A DNA stretch of 64,000 nucleotides from Gracilaria domingensis (lineage: Eukaryota; Rhodophyta; Florideophyceae; Gracilariales; Gracilariaceae). The translations under genes were made by a program, and so were the position numbers. Below the pieces are notes generated by a model that saw only the letters and a list, made by a program, of their open reading frames with translations, did no database searches and had not been told where the DNA came from. Where the stretch lies: the NCBI GenBank assembly GCA_022539475.1, contig VCMS01000061.1:170149-234148 (forward strand). Reading direction: 5' to 3'. Shown here in pieces: positions 11,254-21,496 of this stretch (its first letter is position 1; every line of letters begins with the position of its first letter).

Positions 11254-12812
11254 ATGGATGTCAACCTCCCACATACGCTCTTCCAAAGTTCTACAATGTT
11301 CGTTCGCCAGCTTGACAGACTTATTCCGTACGAACGTTTTTCTCATCGTTCACGGCCTCGGAATACCCCTCCTTCTCAATCACCGTCGCTGATAGACTTG
11401 GAACAAAGTATTTCTCAACAGTTACATTTGCCGAGTTCTCGAAAAATTGTCTCTCGCTATCGCGCATTAGATGCGGCTTCGAAGGGTTTTGATGTGCTCC
11501 CTTCCGTTATGCAGCATGCTATGCTGCCAAACGTTAAGCATCATATCGTCGAGTCGCAGCCTGATCGCGTTTATGGGGCTCGTTTTGTGGGTGAAGACGG
11601 TGACATGTTTGTAACCAGTATTCAGGGCACTGGTCGTCACTATCGTTCTTCTATTCATGAAATTCACGTCTACTCTACTTCCATGTCAGAACACAAAGCC
11701 GCTTGGAAGAGAACCCACACCATTCGTGCTCGAAACGTTCGATGGACAGTAACTGATTTCGCAGTCAGTCCTGATGGTCGATGGTTGGCATACGCTTCTA
11801 TTAACTCATACATAAACCTCGTCGACCTTCAAAACCCCCGTCTATCTCACAACACCTTCAACACCTTCAACATATCTTCCAGCATTGAGGACAGACTTAA
11901 CATTTGGAGCCTAATGTGGAGTCATGATGGTACTGAACTCATAGCTGCAACTGGTGCCTCTAAGAGGTTTGGTCCTGGCAACGTTGTCATATTCAATATT
12001 CACACGGGCACCATCTCTTCAGTGATATCTGCGCATCAGGATGATGTTAATTCAGTGTGCTATCTTCAGCATGGGGATGGCAACATGATTGTTTCTGCTT
12101 CGGACGATGTTCTGGGTATGTTAGAAAGTTCTTTATTTGCTTCTTTTGATGACCATATCTAACTTGCGAGTCTTTTACGTGCGCTATCTTCAAAACTGTA
12201 GTTAAACTGTGGGATAGAAGGGAAAACAAATACAGAGCTGGAAGAAAGATAGATCGTCCATGTGCCTTGTTTGTAGGACATCAGTACGGACTCACTCACG
12301 TGTCGTCCAAGAATGACGGTCGCTTTCTGATCAGCAATGGAAAAGATCAGTTCATCAAACTCTGGGACGCTCGAAAATGTACGGCGACCGATAACTTGGA
12401 CAAAGTGGTACGGCCGCCACGTGATGTAAGTTTTGATTATAGACTGAATCCATGTCCCTTGGTACGCCAGTCACGAAGCTTTCAAGATGACTCTGTTGCG
12501 ACCTATGCTGGATCCCATGAAACGCTTCAGACCTTGATCAGAGCACACTTCAGCCCTATGCATAGCACAGGTCAGAAATACATTTACTGCGGCTCTAGTG
12601 ACGGTTGCTTTGTGATTTACGACGTTTTAAGTGGAGAAGAAGTAGAGGTGTTGAGAGGTCATCGCGATGTTGTAAGAGATGTTTCATGGCATCCATATGG
12701 AGGTTTTCTTACTACGGGCTCATGGGATGGAGAGGTTGCGTTGTGGTCTACACATGCGGATCCAACGGAACCAAGTGAGTGCGGGATGAGGGGGGCAGAC
12801 AAAGTTTCGTGA
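11254..12812 (+). CDS. DCAF11/WDR23 (LEC14B)-type WD40 protein
   Basis: Two exons, 11254-12115 and 12202-12812, flank an 86-nt intron (12116-12201; GTATGT, CTAAC branch-like site, TAG). Splicing joins SASDDVL to VKLWDRREN and restores a WD repeat. Landmarks match DCAF11/LEC14B: LPSSRKIVSRY at the N-terminus, WTVTDFAVSPDGRWLAYAS, AHQDDVNSVCYL, GHQYGLTHVSSKNDGRFLISNGKDQFIKLWD, FSPMHSTGQKYIYCGSSDG, and RGHRDVVRDVSWHPYGG. Family members are substrate receptors for CUL4-DDB1 ubiquitin ligases, so this role is inferred from homology. The upstream frame without a family match (from 11056) is left out. A GTGAGT at 12775 and a CAG ending at 12870 could define a second intron. The protein would then end in a basic tail reading to about 12965 instead of stopping at 12812. 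Confidence 0.85.
12116..12201 (+). other. intron 1 of the DCAF11-type gene
   Basis: Donor GTATGT, branch-like TCTAAC at 12158-12163, acceptor TAG. Removing it keeps the frame and completes the LVKLWDRR strand. Confidence 0.85.
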
Positions 12813-13383
12813 ACTTCTTTCTGTTTCGAGAATAATGGGCCTGATAGATCATCTACCCTGCATGATGCAGGATATTCACGTCGCAAACTTGTAATTGCAA
12901 CACGCGGTGCTGTAGCTCGAATGACGCATTTACTCGTTTTGAGAGTATCTTATAATGTACTATAGAAAGAATATCCTCGCGCCTTCGTTTCTTAAGCGCC
13001 AACTACTACCCTCGTAGCTTGGCTGCTTGTATGTGCTATAAGGATGCCCTTCGTAAATCACTTAAGTGTACTTGAACCTTACTATATACTCGCTTAGCTT
13101 GGGGAAAGGAGCTACAGGATGTCTGCCTAAGCCAGAGCGCTTTTTGATATACTTCCGATGTTTGCTAATTCCTCATACTCGAGGCCATAAAAGAAACCAT
13201 TGACGACTTCGGTCGATGGAACATGAACGAGAGAAAAACGAGAGCTAAGAAATAGCGATATGTTATAGAACGCTGTATACATGCTAAAGAAGTCCCAAGG
13301 TAAAATCCACAACTTTAATTAGCAATGTAAGAGTTCACAAGTATCTAGACATACCTGTTCAACTATCTATCTGGGTACACTTG

Positions 13384-13428
13384 AGCCTATGAACGGCAGA
13401 TATAGCCTATATCTGCCGTTCATAGGCT
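13384..13428. repeat. 45-bp perfect palindrome with one-base centre
   Basis: A 22-base arm (13384-13405, starting AGCCTATGAACGG) is followed by one C and its exact reverse complement. Copy B has only the left arm, in diverged form, at the matching place. The right arm is therefore an inverted duplicate of flanking DNA formed next to the MITE insertion. Confidence 0.9.
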
Positions 13429-13429
13429 G

Positions 13430-14158
13430 CAGGGGTCGGTACAATCGGATTGTTGCCGATTGCACCTCAAGCAATCAATTCTGCAATCCATCGTACTCTT
13501 TCAAAGAGATTCAATCGGGATTGCAATCCGAATTTCTTTTGCAATCGCGATTGCAATCCGATTTCCTTTTGCAATCGTGATTGCTATTGCACACGGCTTT
13601 GCAATCCAGATTGCGATTGCAGAAAGTTTGCAATACTGAGATTGTAGACGGCCTTTCAATCTTCAAAGCACTTGCAAACCTTTTTTCATGCATACTTTGA
13701 AACTGAGCTAACCAGGTTTTCAGTCATTGCAGGCTTTCTTTATTCTTCAAATACATACACTTGTCCTACTCCGCCTTGCATTTTACTGTGACGATTGCAT
13801 GCGAGGCTTTCATACAGATACACTCCCAGGCTGATGATTACAGCAACATGTATATTATATGAGGGTTGAAGAACATGCTTAGCGGTTTGTCAATGTAACG
13901 AATTACTCCAACATCAATCATAATTGCCATTGTAACAAGACGGTCGTTTTTGTTTCATTGTTTAAGGAAGTTCAATCGTTGTTAGAGTTGCTAGACTTTT
14001 TGCAATCGTGATTGCGATTGCAAGAATTCTTGCAATCCCGATTGCGATTGCATCTGATCTTCACAATCCGGATTGGAATACGCTGCTATACTGCAATCTG
14101 GGATTGTGAAGTGCAATCGCAATCGATTGTGCAATCAATCGATTGCGACGGACCCCTG
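13430..14158. mobile_element. hAT-like MITE with GCAATC subterminal repeats
   Basis: The element starts CAGGGGTCGGTACAATCG. Read inward from its other end it starts CAGGGGTCCGTCGCAATCG, giving terminal inverted repeats that begin with the CAGGG typical of hAT elements. Copy B has an uninterrupted GATATAGA at the matching place. In copy A, GATATAG stands on both sides (13399-13405 and 14159-14165), which fits a 7-8 bp target duplication with a 24-bp foldback filler on the left. Near both ends the element is packed with GCAATC/GATTGC words, mainly 13500-13640 and 14000-14150, as expected for transposase-binding repeats. It has no coding capacity. Confidence 0.75.
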
Positions 14159-14232
14159 GATATAGGGCACAGAACCAAGGGCCACAAGCTGCTTTTCTTG
14201 CTTCAGGATCATTGACGTCTGGTTTTTTATTT

Positions 14233-14679
14233 TCAGAGTTTCTCGGAGTCGAAAGTCTGTTTCAAGAGATTCAGCGGTACCGACGGTAGACGGAACGTTG
14301 GGCAAAAGGCGGACAGACGTACAAAATGGGATATATTATTTTGGTCCCAATCACCGTAATACGGCATCGATACGGTGACCGTATCGATGTCGTTCAAATC
14401 TCTCCGCTTTGTCTCTCTCTGAACGTCATCATTCATTCTGTTCTTGGCCGTAGACACACAACCGTGGACGCAATTATGAGCCCCGTCCGCGCCGAAGACA
14501 TCGCTGTGCATATTCTTACAATGGCGTGTTAGGATGCTCTTTCGCGCAAAGGCATCATCGCAGACTTGGCACTCGAAGTTGCGAAGTTTGTCATGAACTG
14601 CGTCATCATGTCTTGTAACGTCGCCTCGCGCTCCGAACCTCAAGCCGCACTTCTGGGGACACTCAAATCGTTTTTCCAA
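14233..14679 (-). pseudogene. 5'-truncated copy of the C2H2 zinc-finger gene
   Basis: This frame has no ATG; it opens at LEKRFECPQKCGLRFGARGDV, which matches zinc fingers 2 and 3 of the intact gene at 34001-35236. The promoter, the N-terminal 300 residues and finger 1 are missing. The deletion joins DNA just past the acidic-protein gene to finger 2. After RRDLNDIDTVT the frame runs into a different tail because of a short palindromic insertion. It is most likely not expressed as a functional protein. Confidence 0.8.
14365..14389. repeat. 25-bp perfect palindrome
   Basis: CATCGATACGGT, one G, then its exact reverse complement. Copy B has a simple GTCGACACGGTGATTGG at this place, so the foldback arose in copy A, inside the former 3' end of the zinc-finger frame. 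Confidence 0.85.
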
Positions 14680-14733
14680 TCAATGCTTCTGCAAGTTTTA
14701 TGACGTATCCAAGTGTACAAATTCTAGGCAAAG

Positions 14734-16767
14734 TTACATAACCATGCAAGATCCCACAAAATGAGAATCGGGTTGAGAAAGGTTATCCGAACTAGCACGT
14801 GAGCTGGAAGAAGATTCTTCGACGGAATCAACGTGCGAGCTCTCTCCGCTGCTCATATGCCTCTCGTTGGCATGTTCAGTAGTTTCTGAAACTCCCCACA
14901 CTTCCAGCTCCAATATATCTCCAGTCCCATCACCATCGTTATGCTCAAGATCCTCCGTCCCATCGACAAAATCTCCAACCTCCGGGATGATTGCAATATC
15001 TCCGACTCGTTCGTCTACTACGGCGGCTTCGGCGGCTTCTTTGGTGGGTACTGTGGCTTTGACAGCTCCACATGTTTTGGCCCCTTTGCTTCCGTCCATC
15101 GCATCTGTCAACTGGCTCTGCTCTTCTCGCTCGATGGCTTCCTCATCACTTCCATCTTCACCACAAAGAAGACCACTATCATCCGACAGCCCGGCGCAGA
15201 TACGATCTGTTTCCGATTCCGACTCCTCTTCATGATCATTGCCAGCCATCTCATCGCTTGACCTTGACTCAAACAGAGACTTCATCTTCTGTACATGGCC
15301 TGATACATGCCTGGAGAACGCTTGGGCGGAGAGCAGCGGCGCTTGCTCGACTCCCTTCACTTTGGGCGCTGTTTCACACTCTTCCAGCGCCGATACATCT
15401 TTCCCCTCATGGTTCAAAGGCATCTGTTCCAAAGCCAGTGCTGTGACTTGCAGGGAAGATGATACCTTGCGGATGATTACATGGTCAGGAACATTGGCTC
15501 CGTCCACCTGTAACGCGCCTTCCACCGTTTTGACTTCGCTCAAGGGACTGGTGGCCGTGCATGCATCCTGCGAATCCCTATCCACGTCAAAGCTTCTGTT
15601 CGGCACCTCAACGTCTGCTTCCACAGTCTCCAGATCTACACCGCTTGGAACACGAGTTTCGTCATGATGTAGGCTCTGTATCGATGACTTCGCCTCTTGC
15701 TGTGCTTCGAACTTTTGACCCGCAACCGCTCCCATCACGCTCGAAGTATCATACTCAAATCGGCTTCGCAGTTTCCTCACTCCCCCAGCTAGAACGCTAT
15801 TGTCCGGCGTGATACATACTGTCGCTTCCACAGTGGTGTCATCTTCAAGCAATGGAGCGGAATTATTCGACTCAGGACTTGAAACTTCAACTGGAACCAT
15901 GCCGGACTCGAGGGGCGTTACTGCTCCCCTGGAAGGCGCTGACGGGGCATCTTTAGAAACATTGGCAGAATCCCTTGAACCTAAACAAGAGTCTTCCTCA
16001 ACATGCAGCTCTCCATGCAGCTCTCTATCCTTGCTGATTTCATCTTGAGAAGCCAGTGAACGGGTTCCTTTGAAAACGAAGCTTCCAGTTGAACGCAGTC
16101 TCGTCAGGGTCTTCACGACCATCCCCTTCTCAACCACTGACATATCATCCCCGCTGTCTACCTTGCTTTTGACTCGGCGAGGCGTGTCGTCCACTCTGCC
16201 TGGGGCTCCGTCCTCCTCCAGCTCTTCCACAATTTCCACCCCCCGCTCAACATGACGATCCTCAGGCGCAGGTCTTAATTTTTCTTCCAATGCGTCAGCA
16301 CCAACGAGAGACTTATCATTGGAAAATTCTTCGTGCTCCTGGATAACAGTTGGTTGGCAGGCAGCACTAACCGGTCTTGTGGACTCCGCTTCATCCCCGT
16401 CCGTTGCTCTTGAAGTTGAAGGGCTCCAGCAGAAGCAGTCGATTGTCCTTGACATTTTCCCAAACATGCTTCGAAGTTTCTTACCAAACATACCCGTCGC
16501 AACGAAACGAGTCTGGCCAGAGGAACGCCTCCTTGGACCTTTCACCGATTGCACCTGGGGTGCTGAGCCTCCCTCGCCAGTGCTTGTCATCCCGCTGAGT
16601 ATACGAGAGTCTTCACGTCCATAAAGATCGCAGTCGATGTACTCTCCAGGCTTCACGTTCTTCTCAAAATCCGACATGGCTCTCAACCGCTCAATCTCGT
16701 GCGGCCCCTCTCCAATCCCATTCTCACTTGCGTTTCTACTTTGCTTAAAATCAATACCACTCGTCAT
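14734..16767 (-). CDS. unrecognised acidic, probably disordered protein (copy A paralogue)
   Basis: A 677-aa single-exon protein starting MTSGIDFKQSRNASENG at 16767. The frame also opens 33 bases earlier at a TTG. I recognise no domain. The N-terminal 140 residues contain basic patches (GPRRRSSGQTR, FGKKLRSMFGK). Most of the rest is rich in Glu, Asp, Ser and Val with little predicted hydrophobic core, and a Ser-rich EESSSSSRASSDNLSQ lies near the C-terminus. A TATAAAAG lies about 150 bases upstream on the coding strand. The paralogue at 29800-31842 is nearly identical over the first 450 residues and about 70 percent identical after that. Both frames stay open despite many substitutions, which argues for selection on the protein. 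Confidence 0.7.
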   Translation of the reverse strand: MTSGIDFKQSRNASENGIGEGPHEIERLRAMSDFEKNVKPGEYIDCDLYGREDSRILSGMTSTGEGGSAPQVQSVKGPRRRSSGQTRFVATGMFGKKLRSMFGKMSRTIDCFCWSPSTSRATDGDEAESTRPVSAACQPTVIQEHEEFSNDKSLVGADALEEKLRPAPEDRHVERGVEIVEELEEDGAPGRVDDTPRRVKSKVDSGDDMSVVEKGMVVKTLTRLRSTGSFVFKGTRSLASQDEISKDRELHGELHVEEDSCLGSRDSANVSKDAPSAPSRGAVTPLESGMVPVEVSSPESNNSAPLLEDDTTVEATVCITPDNSVLAGGVRKLRSRFEYDTSSVMGAVAGQKFEAQQEAKSSIQSLHHDETRVPSGVDLETVEADVEVPNRSFDVDRDSQDACTATSPLSEVKTVEGALQVDGANVPDHVIIRKVSSSLQVTALALEQMPLNHEGKDVSALEECETAPKVKGVEQAPLLSAQAFSRHVSGHVQKMKSLFESRSSDEMAGNDHEEESESETDRICAGLSDDSGLLCGEDGSDEEAIEREEQSQLTDAMDGSKGAKTCGAVKATVPTKEAAEAAVVDERVGDIAIIPEVGDFVDGTEDLEHNDGDGTGDILELEVWGVSETTEHANERHMSSGESSHVDSVEESSSSSRASSDNLSQPDSHFVGSCMVM

Positions 16768-16912
16768 TCTTGTTCTTGTTAGGATCTTGTAAAACAACAA
16801 TTGATAACACCAGAAGCTATCCCCAAATACGCGAGTTCCAAAAGCTCGAGGTATTGCGAATGAGTCTGGCGTCGGGAATCCTCGGGCGGCGCTACCGGCT
16901 CATCTACCTCCC

Positions 16913-16920
16913 CTTTTATA
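16913..16920 (-). promoter_or_regulatory. TATA box of copy A acidic-protein gene
   Basis: TATAAAAG on the minus strand, about 150 bases upstream of the ATG at 16767 and conserved in copy B at 29647. The position fits a transcript start near 16885. Confidence 0.6.
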
Positions 16921-17760
16921 GCAAACAGAACAGGAGAGCATACCATACTCAGTCCTAGTACAAATGCACTCTCCCGCTCATCATAATTCTTTGTCAGTCC
17001 GACACAACCCACAGAACCACGTAATACCACCGCAGCTTAACGTCTGAGGTGCCCGCATGCCTTTCCTCACACTCCGTTGCATGCCTCTTCGCATGTCTCT
17101 CCGTATACACCTCTGCATGCGGAGAGGCATGCGTCACCACATCACTCTCCATTTGTCTCTCCGCAAGCCTATACGCACACTTCCATGCTAGAATTCAGCA
17201 TTTGAACCATTGAACTTAATTATTTCTCACCATCTGAGTGGTCACAAAGAACCACGCAATAGCATTGCATCTCAACATCTGAATTGTCCACACGCCTCTC
17301 TTCACGTCTCTCCGCGTGCCTCGAGGCGTGCCTCTCCACAGTCTTCTCCACACACTCTTCTGCAGGATTTCAACATTTCAACTTCCATATTTCTTAACAT
17401 CTGAGTGGTGATCAATGTGTGTTTGAGTATTAATCGCTTGTCGCCCACTCGTCGATCATTAACCTCGCCAGTGCTCTCCCAAGCAAAAGCAAAGTGCTAT
17501 CGTCATAAGCTAAAAGGCCTGTCACTTCGATCTTCCCACAAAACATTTTTCATTCCATCCATAACGCGTTAAGTTGCATTCTGGTTCTCCTCTCCTACAA
17601 CAGCGCGGCCACCAAAACATACTCTACGATCACTAGTCGCACTCCCGTTGTCAGCATTTTCATTCGCGCAAGTCATGGAGATTACCACTAACTTCTGGAC
17701 AGCCACATCCCAAGGCAAGACGCACTGATTCAGACCGACTGGTCACAGAATGCTCAAGAC

Positions 17761-18363
17761 GTACAAATGGGAACCGTTCCCTTTTAGGCTCTGATAGTGG
17801 AATGAACTGGGTGTTCTGACTACTTGGAGTAGATAAAACCTCTAGCTTAGCCTCCAATTAATCACATCTCATAGAAGAAGATCAGCAGGCGTGAGGCATC
17901 GCGCAGAACATTGCGCAATGCTCACTGGCTCCAAGAGAACAACATGATGTTGTTGATGATGGAAAAATTGCTCCTACTTGACAGATCTTCCTGTGGTCTG
18001 CTTCAAAATTTGATGATGTCCACTCTCTGTGATCTTTGGCCGCCAAAGTTTGGCGTACGCGTTTGCATCGTACGCCACGTGTGATTGCTTACAGTTGCAA
18101 GAAAGCTCAATCTGTAAGCTTACGCTCTATCAATGCTACGGTCACCGCCGGCGCCCAGAAGCGCTGGTCTGGCCTTCAACCGCCGGATCGCTCCCACCCC
18201 CCACACTTCCTCTCCGCGGCAACTTGCGTTTCACCGTCCCAGAAATCAACAAAGCCACATCGTTCCATACATTCGCTGCGCGCCGTCGTCGGTCTAAGCG
18301 CATTATCGTCATCGCTATAAACTCCAACTCACTTCGTACAACGAATCAACACACTTAGCCAAG
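17761..18363. other. spacer and uS8 promoter region
   Basis: About 600 bases between copy A and the uS8 start codon. No TATA box is clear. GCCGCCAAAGTTTGGCG near 18038 is a small imperfect palindrome. No other gene is seen. Confidence 0.4.
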
Positions 18364-18753
18364 ATGCGTATGTCAGTACTGGCCGATGCGCTCAAGACGC
18401 TGTCCAACGCCGAGAAGCGCGGCAAGCGTCAAGTGCTCATTCGTCCGTCATCCAAAGTGGTCATCAAGTTTCTGCAGGTGATGCAAAGCCACGGGTACAT
18501 CGGGGAGTTCGAGTTCGTCGATGATCACCGTGCGGGAAAGATCGTCGTCAATCTCATCGGTCGTCTCAATAAGTGCGGTGTAATCTCTCCGAGATTCGAC
18601 GTTGGCGTTGGGGAAATTGAGAAGTGGGTCACCAATTTGCTCCCTTCTCGTCAGTTTGGCTTCATCGTGCTGACCACTTCGTACGGTATCATGGACCACG
18701 AAGAAGCAAGGAGAAAGCACACTGGTGGAAAGATTCTCGGCTTCTTCTATTAG
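18364..18753 (+). CDS. RPS15A: 40S ribosomal protein S15a (uS8)
   Basis: A 129-aa intronless protein, collinear with eukaryotic uS8 (130 aa). It starts [23 protein letters not shown] and keeps [37 protein letters not shown] and the C-terminal [18 protein letters not shown]. It binds 18S rRNA helices in the small-subunit body. It lies inside the block flanked by the inverted duplication and converges on the RING gene. Confidence 0.98.
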   Translation: MRMSVLADALKTLSNAEKRGKRQVLIRPSSKVVIKFLQVMQSHGYIGEFEFVDDHRAGKIVVNLIGRLNKCGVISPRFDVGVGEIEKWVTNLLPSRQFGFIVLTTSYGIMDHEEARRKHTGGKILGFFY

Positions 18754-19409
18754 GAACCTCAGCAGGTTCCACCATCAAACATTAGAACGTTGCTTTATTC
18801 GCGTCGCGCTCATGAGACAACACCCCTGTGTTCTGCTAACGCAGTAAAGTATTTCGTCTTACTTCGCTCTCATGAAGCACTATACCTTCCCATGTGAACA
18901 TCTACAACCCATCCCTAAGTATGCGGGTCGAAATTTCTAAATGCTGATTCTGTACTCATGACATAGCTATCAGCCGAACTGCTCCGTTCGCAGACCGTTT
19001 ACATCTCTGCTCAGGCAGATGAAGCTTTGCAGATGTGCAACGTACCCCTCCATCCATCATTGGACTTGTTAAACGCACGCCATAAACACCCTGATTTAGA
19101 GCACCGTAACACGATTTACGATGGGCAGTATTCGAAACTTTTCAAGATCACACATACAACCTTGAAGTACGCGTGATGCTTCCTCATACGACAGATAAGC
19201 GTCCCTGTCCCTCAAAACTACATCAGTTGTACTTAATTCACCAGACACCATGTCCACCCTCAAAGAGTCCGTAACGGGAAAATAATAGTCACACTCAAGC
19301 TCCGTTGCAATCATGACATTCCTGTTCACCATCATCCTCACAGTAACGACCCATTGCCCAAATGAGGGGATGGCAGGCAAAAGTCTCACGAGGTTGTACC
19401 TCGTTCTCT

Positions 19410-21496
19410 TTAAGACTCATGGTGCGTACACCTTCTCCTGGGACGAGACGGAGCGATTCTCTTCTTGTCAACTGGGCAGCATCCATTGTACGTCAGCCAT
19501 TCTACGATATAGGGAGCAGCAATATCCGAAACAGATAAAACAAAACATTCTGCGTTAGCAAGCCTGAAGTGAAACACATGGAGCACGCGCAAGCGCTCAT
19601 CTCAAAATATGATAAGGATAACCTACCGTCAATACAACTCTTGTGATACTTGTGTGCGCATGGTAGCACACGAAGCTCTTCTCCTTCTTCTACATCACAC
19701 ATGCAAATACAACAGCGAATTTCCTTGTCTTCAGCAGTCGCCTTGTGAACGGGTAAGGATTCTATCTGATCATTATCCGCGCGATTCTTTTCTCGAATAA
19801 GCTGCTCGTCCAAACGGATGAGATGCTCATAATCAAGAGAGTGGTCACCATGAAAGCCGTGCAGGTAATGAATCTCCAAACCTGGCGTGCCGCCTGCCTG
19901 GTGCATCATGCTTCGCACCACTGCCGCGATGTGGTGCGGGGCGGAATGGCGATGGAGAGTGGATTGCGCAAATGTAGGACGAGCATATGCCCTAGCCCTA
20001 GACCTCATAGAAGTTTGACGTCGAACTCGCTCATCATACATAGTAGTAGTCTGAGCATTTGCAAGGGAAGATATGGACGCTCGCATTACAGGGCGTGTGG
20101 TGGTTGTGCGGCGGGACGAAGGACGAGTTCGGTGAAGTTCGCGTCTGCGCTGAATATGACGCAAACCAGACAACTCATCAAGGTCACTTTGCAGCTGAGC
20201 GTGCCTTCGCGAATGGGACCGTGTCATTGGGAACAGTCGAGCGCTCTCCGGCGTGGATGAAGGGATGTCGCTACTTGCGGCATTCATAGGTGCTACGCCC
20301 GCGTACCGGCTACGCGCAAGACCTTCAAGCGGATGAAGCGCATTGTTCGAATCCGGGGAAAATTGGCTTGCATCGGATTGGTGGTGTCGTTGCAACGGCG
20401 ATAAATGAGCTTCATCCGAAAGGAAGAAACTAGTAAACCTCGGCTCGTACTGGGCACCATAACGAGACGGCCTGGTGGATGGAGAGGCATGTTGACGTCG
20501 CGACGAGCTTGCGCGGACAAATGCAGGAGTAGGTACCTCGCCAAGCGAAGCAACTTGGTCGCGCTCCAAATGAACGTAGCGACGGGGAACGGATGGGGCG
20601 TGTCTCAGCGGATGGCGATGCGAATGCACGGGTTGGGCGATCGACGCACGCAGTGCAGAAGTGACACGGGTAGCATCGGAATCGCGTGCGCGATGGGCAG
20701 ACATACGCGGATTCCTGGTGAGTATTTGATCAATGTCCACGAGCCTCGAAGCATACTGTTGCGTGGGGTTCGGCTGTGGAGCGCTTTGATTGAGGGCAGT
20801 CGGGATAGAGGGAAGTTCAAGCTGTTGTACGGCTATAGCTTCCGATGGAGCAGCAGCGGCTGCTACGGTGCGCAAAGGAGGAGGAGAGGAGTTAATCATA
20901 GAAGCACGAGGAGGGCTAATCAACTCAGGCAACGGGGGCAGACTCTGACGTTGGGTGTGAGGAGGGGAAAGGGGGGTGACAGAAAGTATGGGCTCCACGA
21001 GGAACGGTTGGTTACCGGGGCCGAGGTTGGGCGGCGGGGGCGGCGAGCGCACTGGAGCGAGACGCGGTCCGGACACGGCCATCTCGATGATGTCCTCCTC
21101 GTACGGGGAGGAGGACGGAATTCGCGGGTGCACGTGAATGCGCGGCGGGTTGACGCGGGTGGTCTGCGTCTCGCGTCCGCGGAAAGCAAGCACTGAGGGG
21201 CGAATTGGGGGCGAATCACTGTCGTCAACAATGATGACATGCGGGGGGTGCGAGACGGGGGCGGTGGTGCTTGGCGAGTGCGAAGACTGGTCGCGGCGAC
21301 GACGTTTTCGCGGAGCTTCGTCGATGACGATGGGTTCAATGGAGCTGGTGGTGGTGCGCGTGGGCCGCGGTCGCGACGTGTCTAGCACGATGACGTTGTC
21401 GCGGGGAAGAAGACGATCGCGCGCGGGGTTGGGCTGCACGGTCTCCACGACGACGATGTCGTTGTCATCGTCAACCACAGCGGCGTTGCGCGACAT
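19410..21496 (-). CDS. RING-H2 finger protein, probable E3 ubiquitin ligase
   Basis: Two exons (21496-19627 and 19501-19410) are separated by a 125-nt intron with GTAGGT donor, GCTAAC branch-like site and TAG acceptor, giving 653 aa. Splicing completes the finger: CCICMCDVEEGEELRVLPCAHKYHKSCID joins EWLTYNGCCPVDKK, providing all C3H2C3 ligands. Unspliced, the frame loses the last two ligands. The 550 residues before the finger are Ser/Arg/Pro-rich and disordered. The architecture, with a long disordered N-terminus and a C-terminal RING-H2, is like Arkadia/RLIM/BIG BROTHER-type E3 ligases. The segments IVVVETVQPN, NVIVLDTSRP and VIIVDDSDSP resemble SUMO-interacting motifs (hydrophobic core next to acidic residues), so a SUMO-targeted ligase is possible. 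Its GC-rich upstream region faces the rhodanese gene. Confidence 0.85.
19502..19626 (-). other. intron of the RING-H2 gene
   Basis: GTAGGT donor and TAG acceptor after GCTAAC. Excision joins CID to EWL in frame and restores the last two zinc ligands. Confidence 0.85.

Larger units (their letters stand above)
12890..17760 (-). repeat. copy A of a large inverted segmental duplication
   Basis: Read on the minus strand, this stretch aligns piece by piece with copy B (about 28765-35885). Matching landmarks include the GTCCAGAAGTT block (17690 vs 28832), the GATCAATGTGTGTTTGAG block (17411 vs about 29115), the acidic-protein gene, the zinc-finger tail (14680-14400 vs 34920-35235), and CTTGGCTGCTTGTATGTGCTA (13018 vs 35740). 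The alignment fades out at about 12890, just beyond the WD40 gene. Relative to B, copy A lacks about 3 kb between the acidic gene and zinc finger 2 and carries the 13430-14158 insertion. Confidence 0.85.

Noticed and set aside
13500-14150. GCAATC/GATTGC repeats as a CRISPR-like array or satellite
   Set aside because: Spacing is irregular, the words are palindromic halves, and the stretch is bounded by terminal inverted repeats, so a MITE explains it better.
14867-16624. Plus-strand frames opposite the acidic-protein gene, mirrored in copy B
   Set aside because: Their conservation between arms only follows from DNA identity. The sense frame is single, longer and preserved in the diverged part.
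16779-17030. 83-codon frame before the acidic gene (conserved in B at 29405-29788)
   Set aside because: Spans the TATA box and lies in the converted tract, where any frame would appear conserved.
19096-19389. 97-codon minus-strand frame just past the RING gene stop
   Set aside because: Begins at GTG, lies in the 3' untranslated region and has no homologue I recognise.
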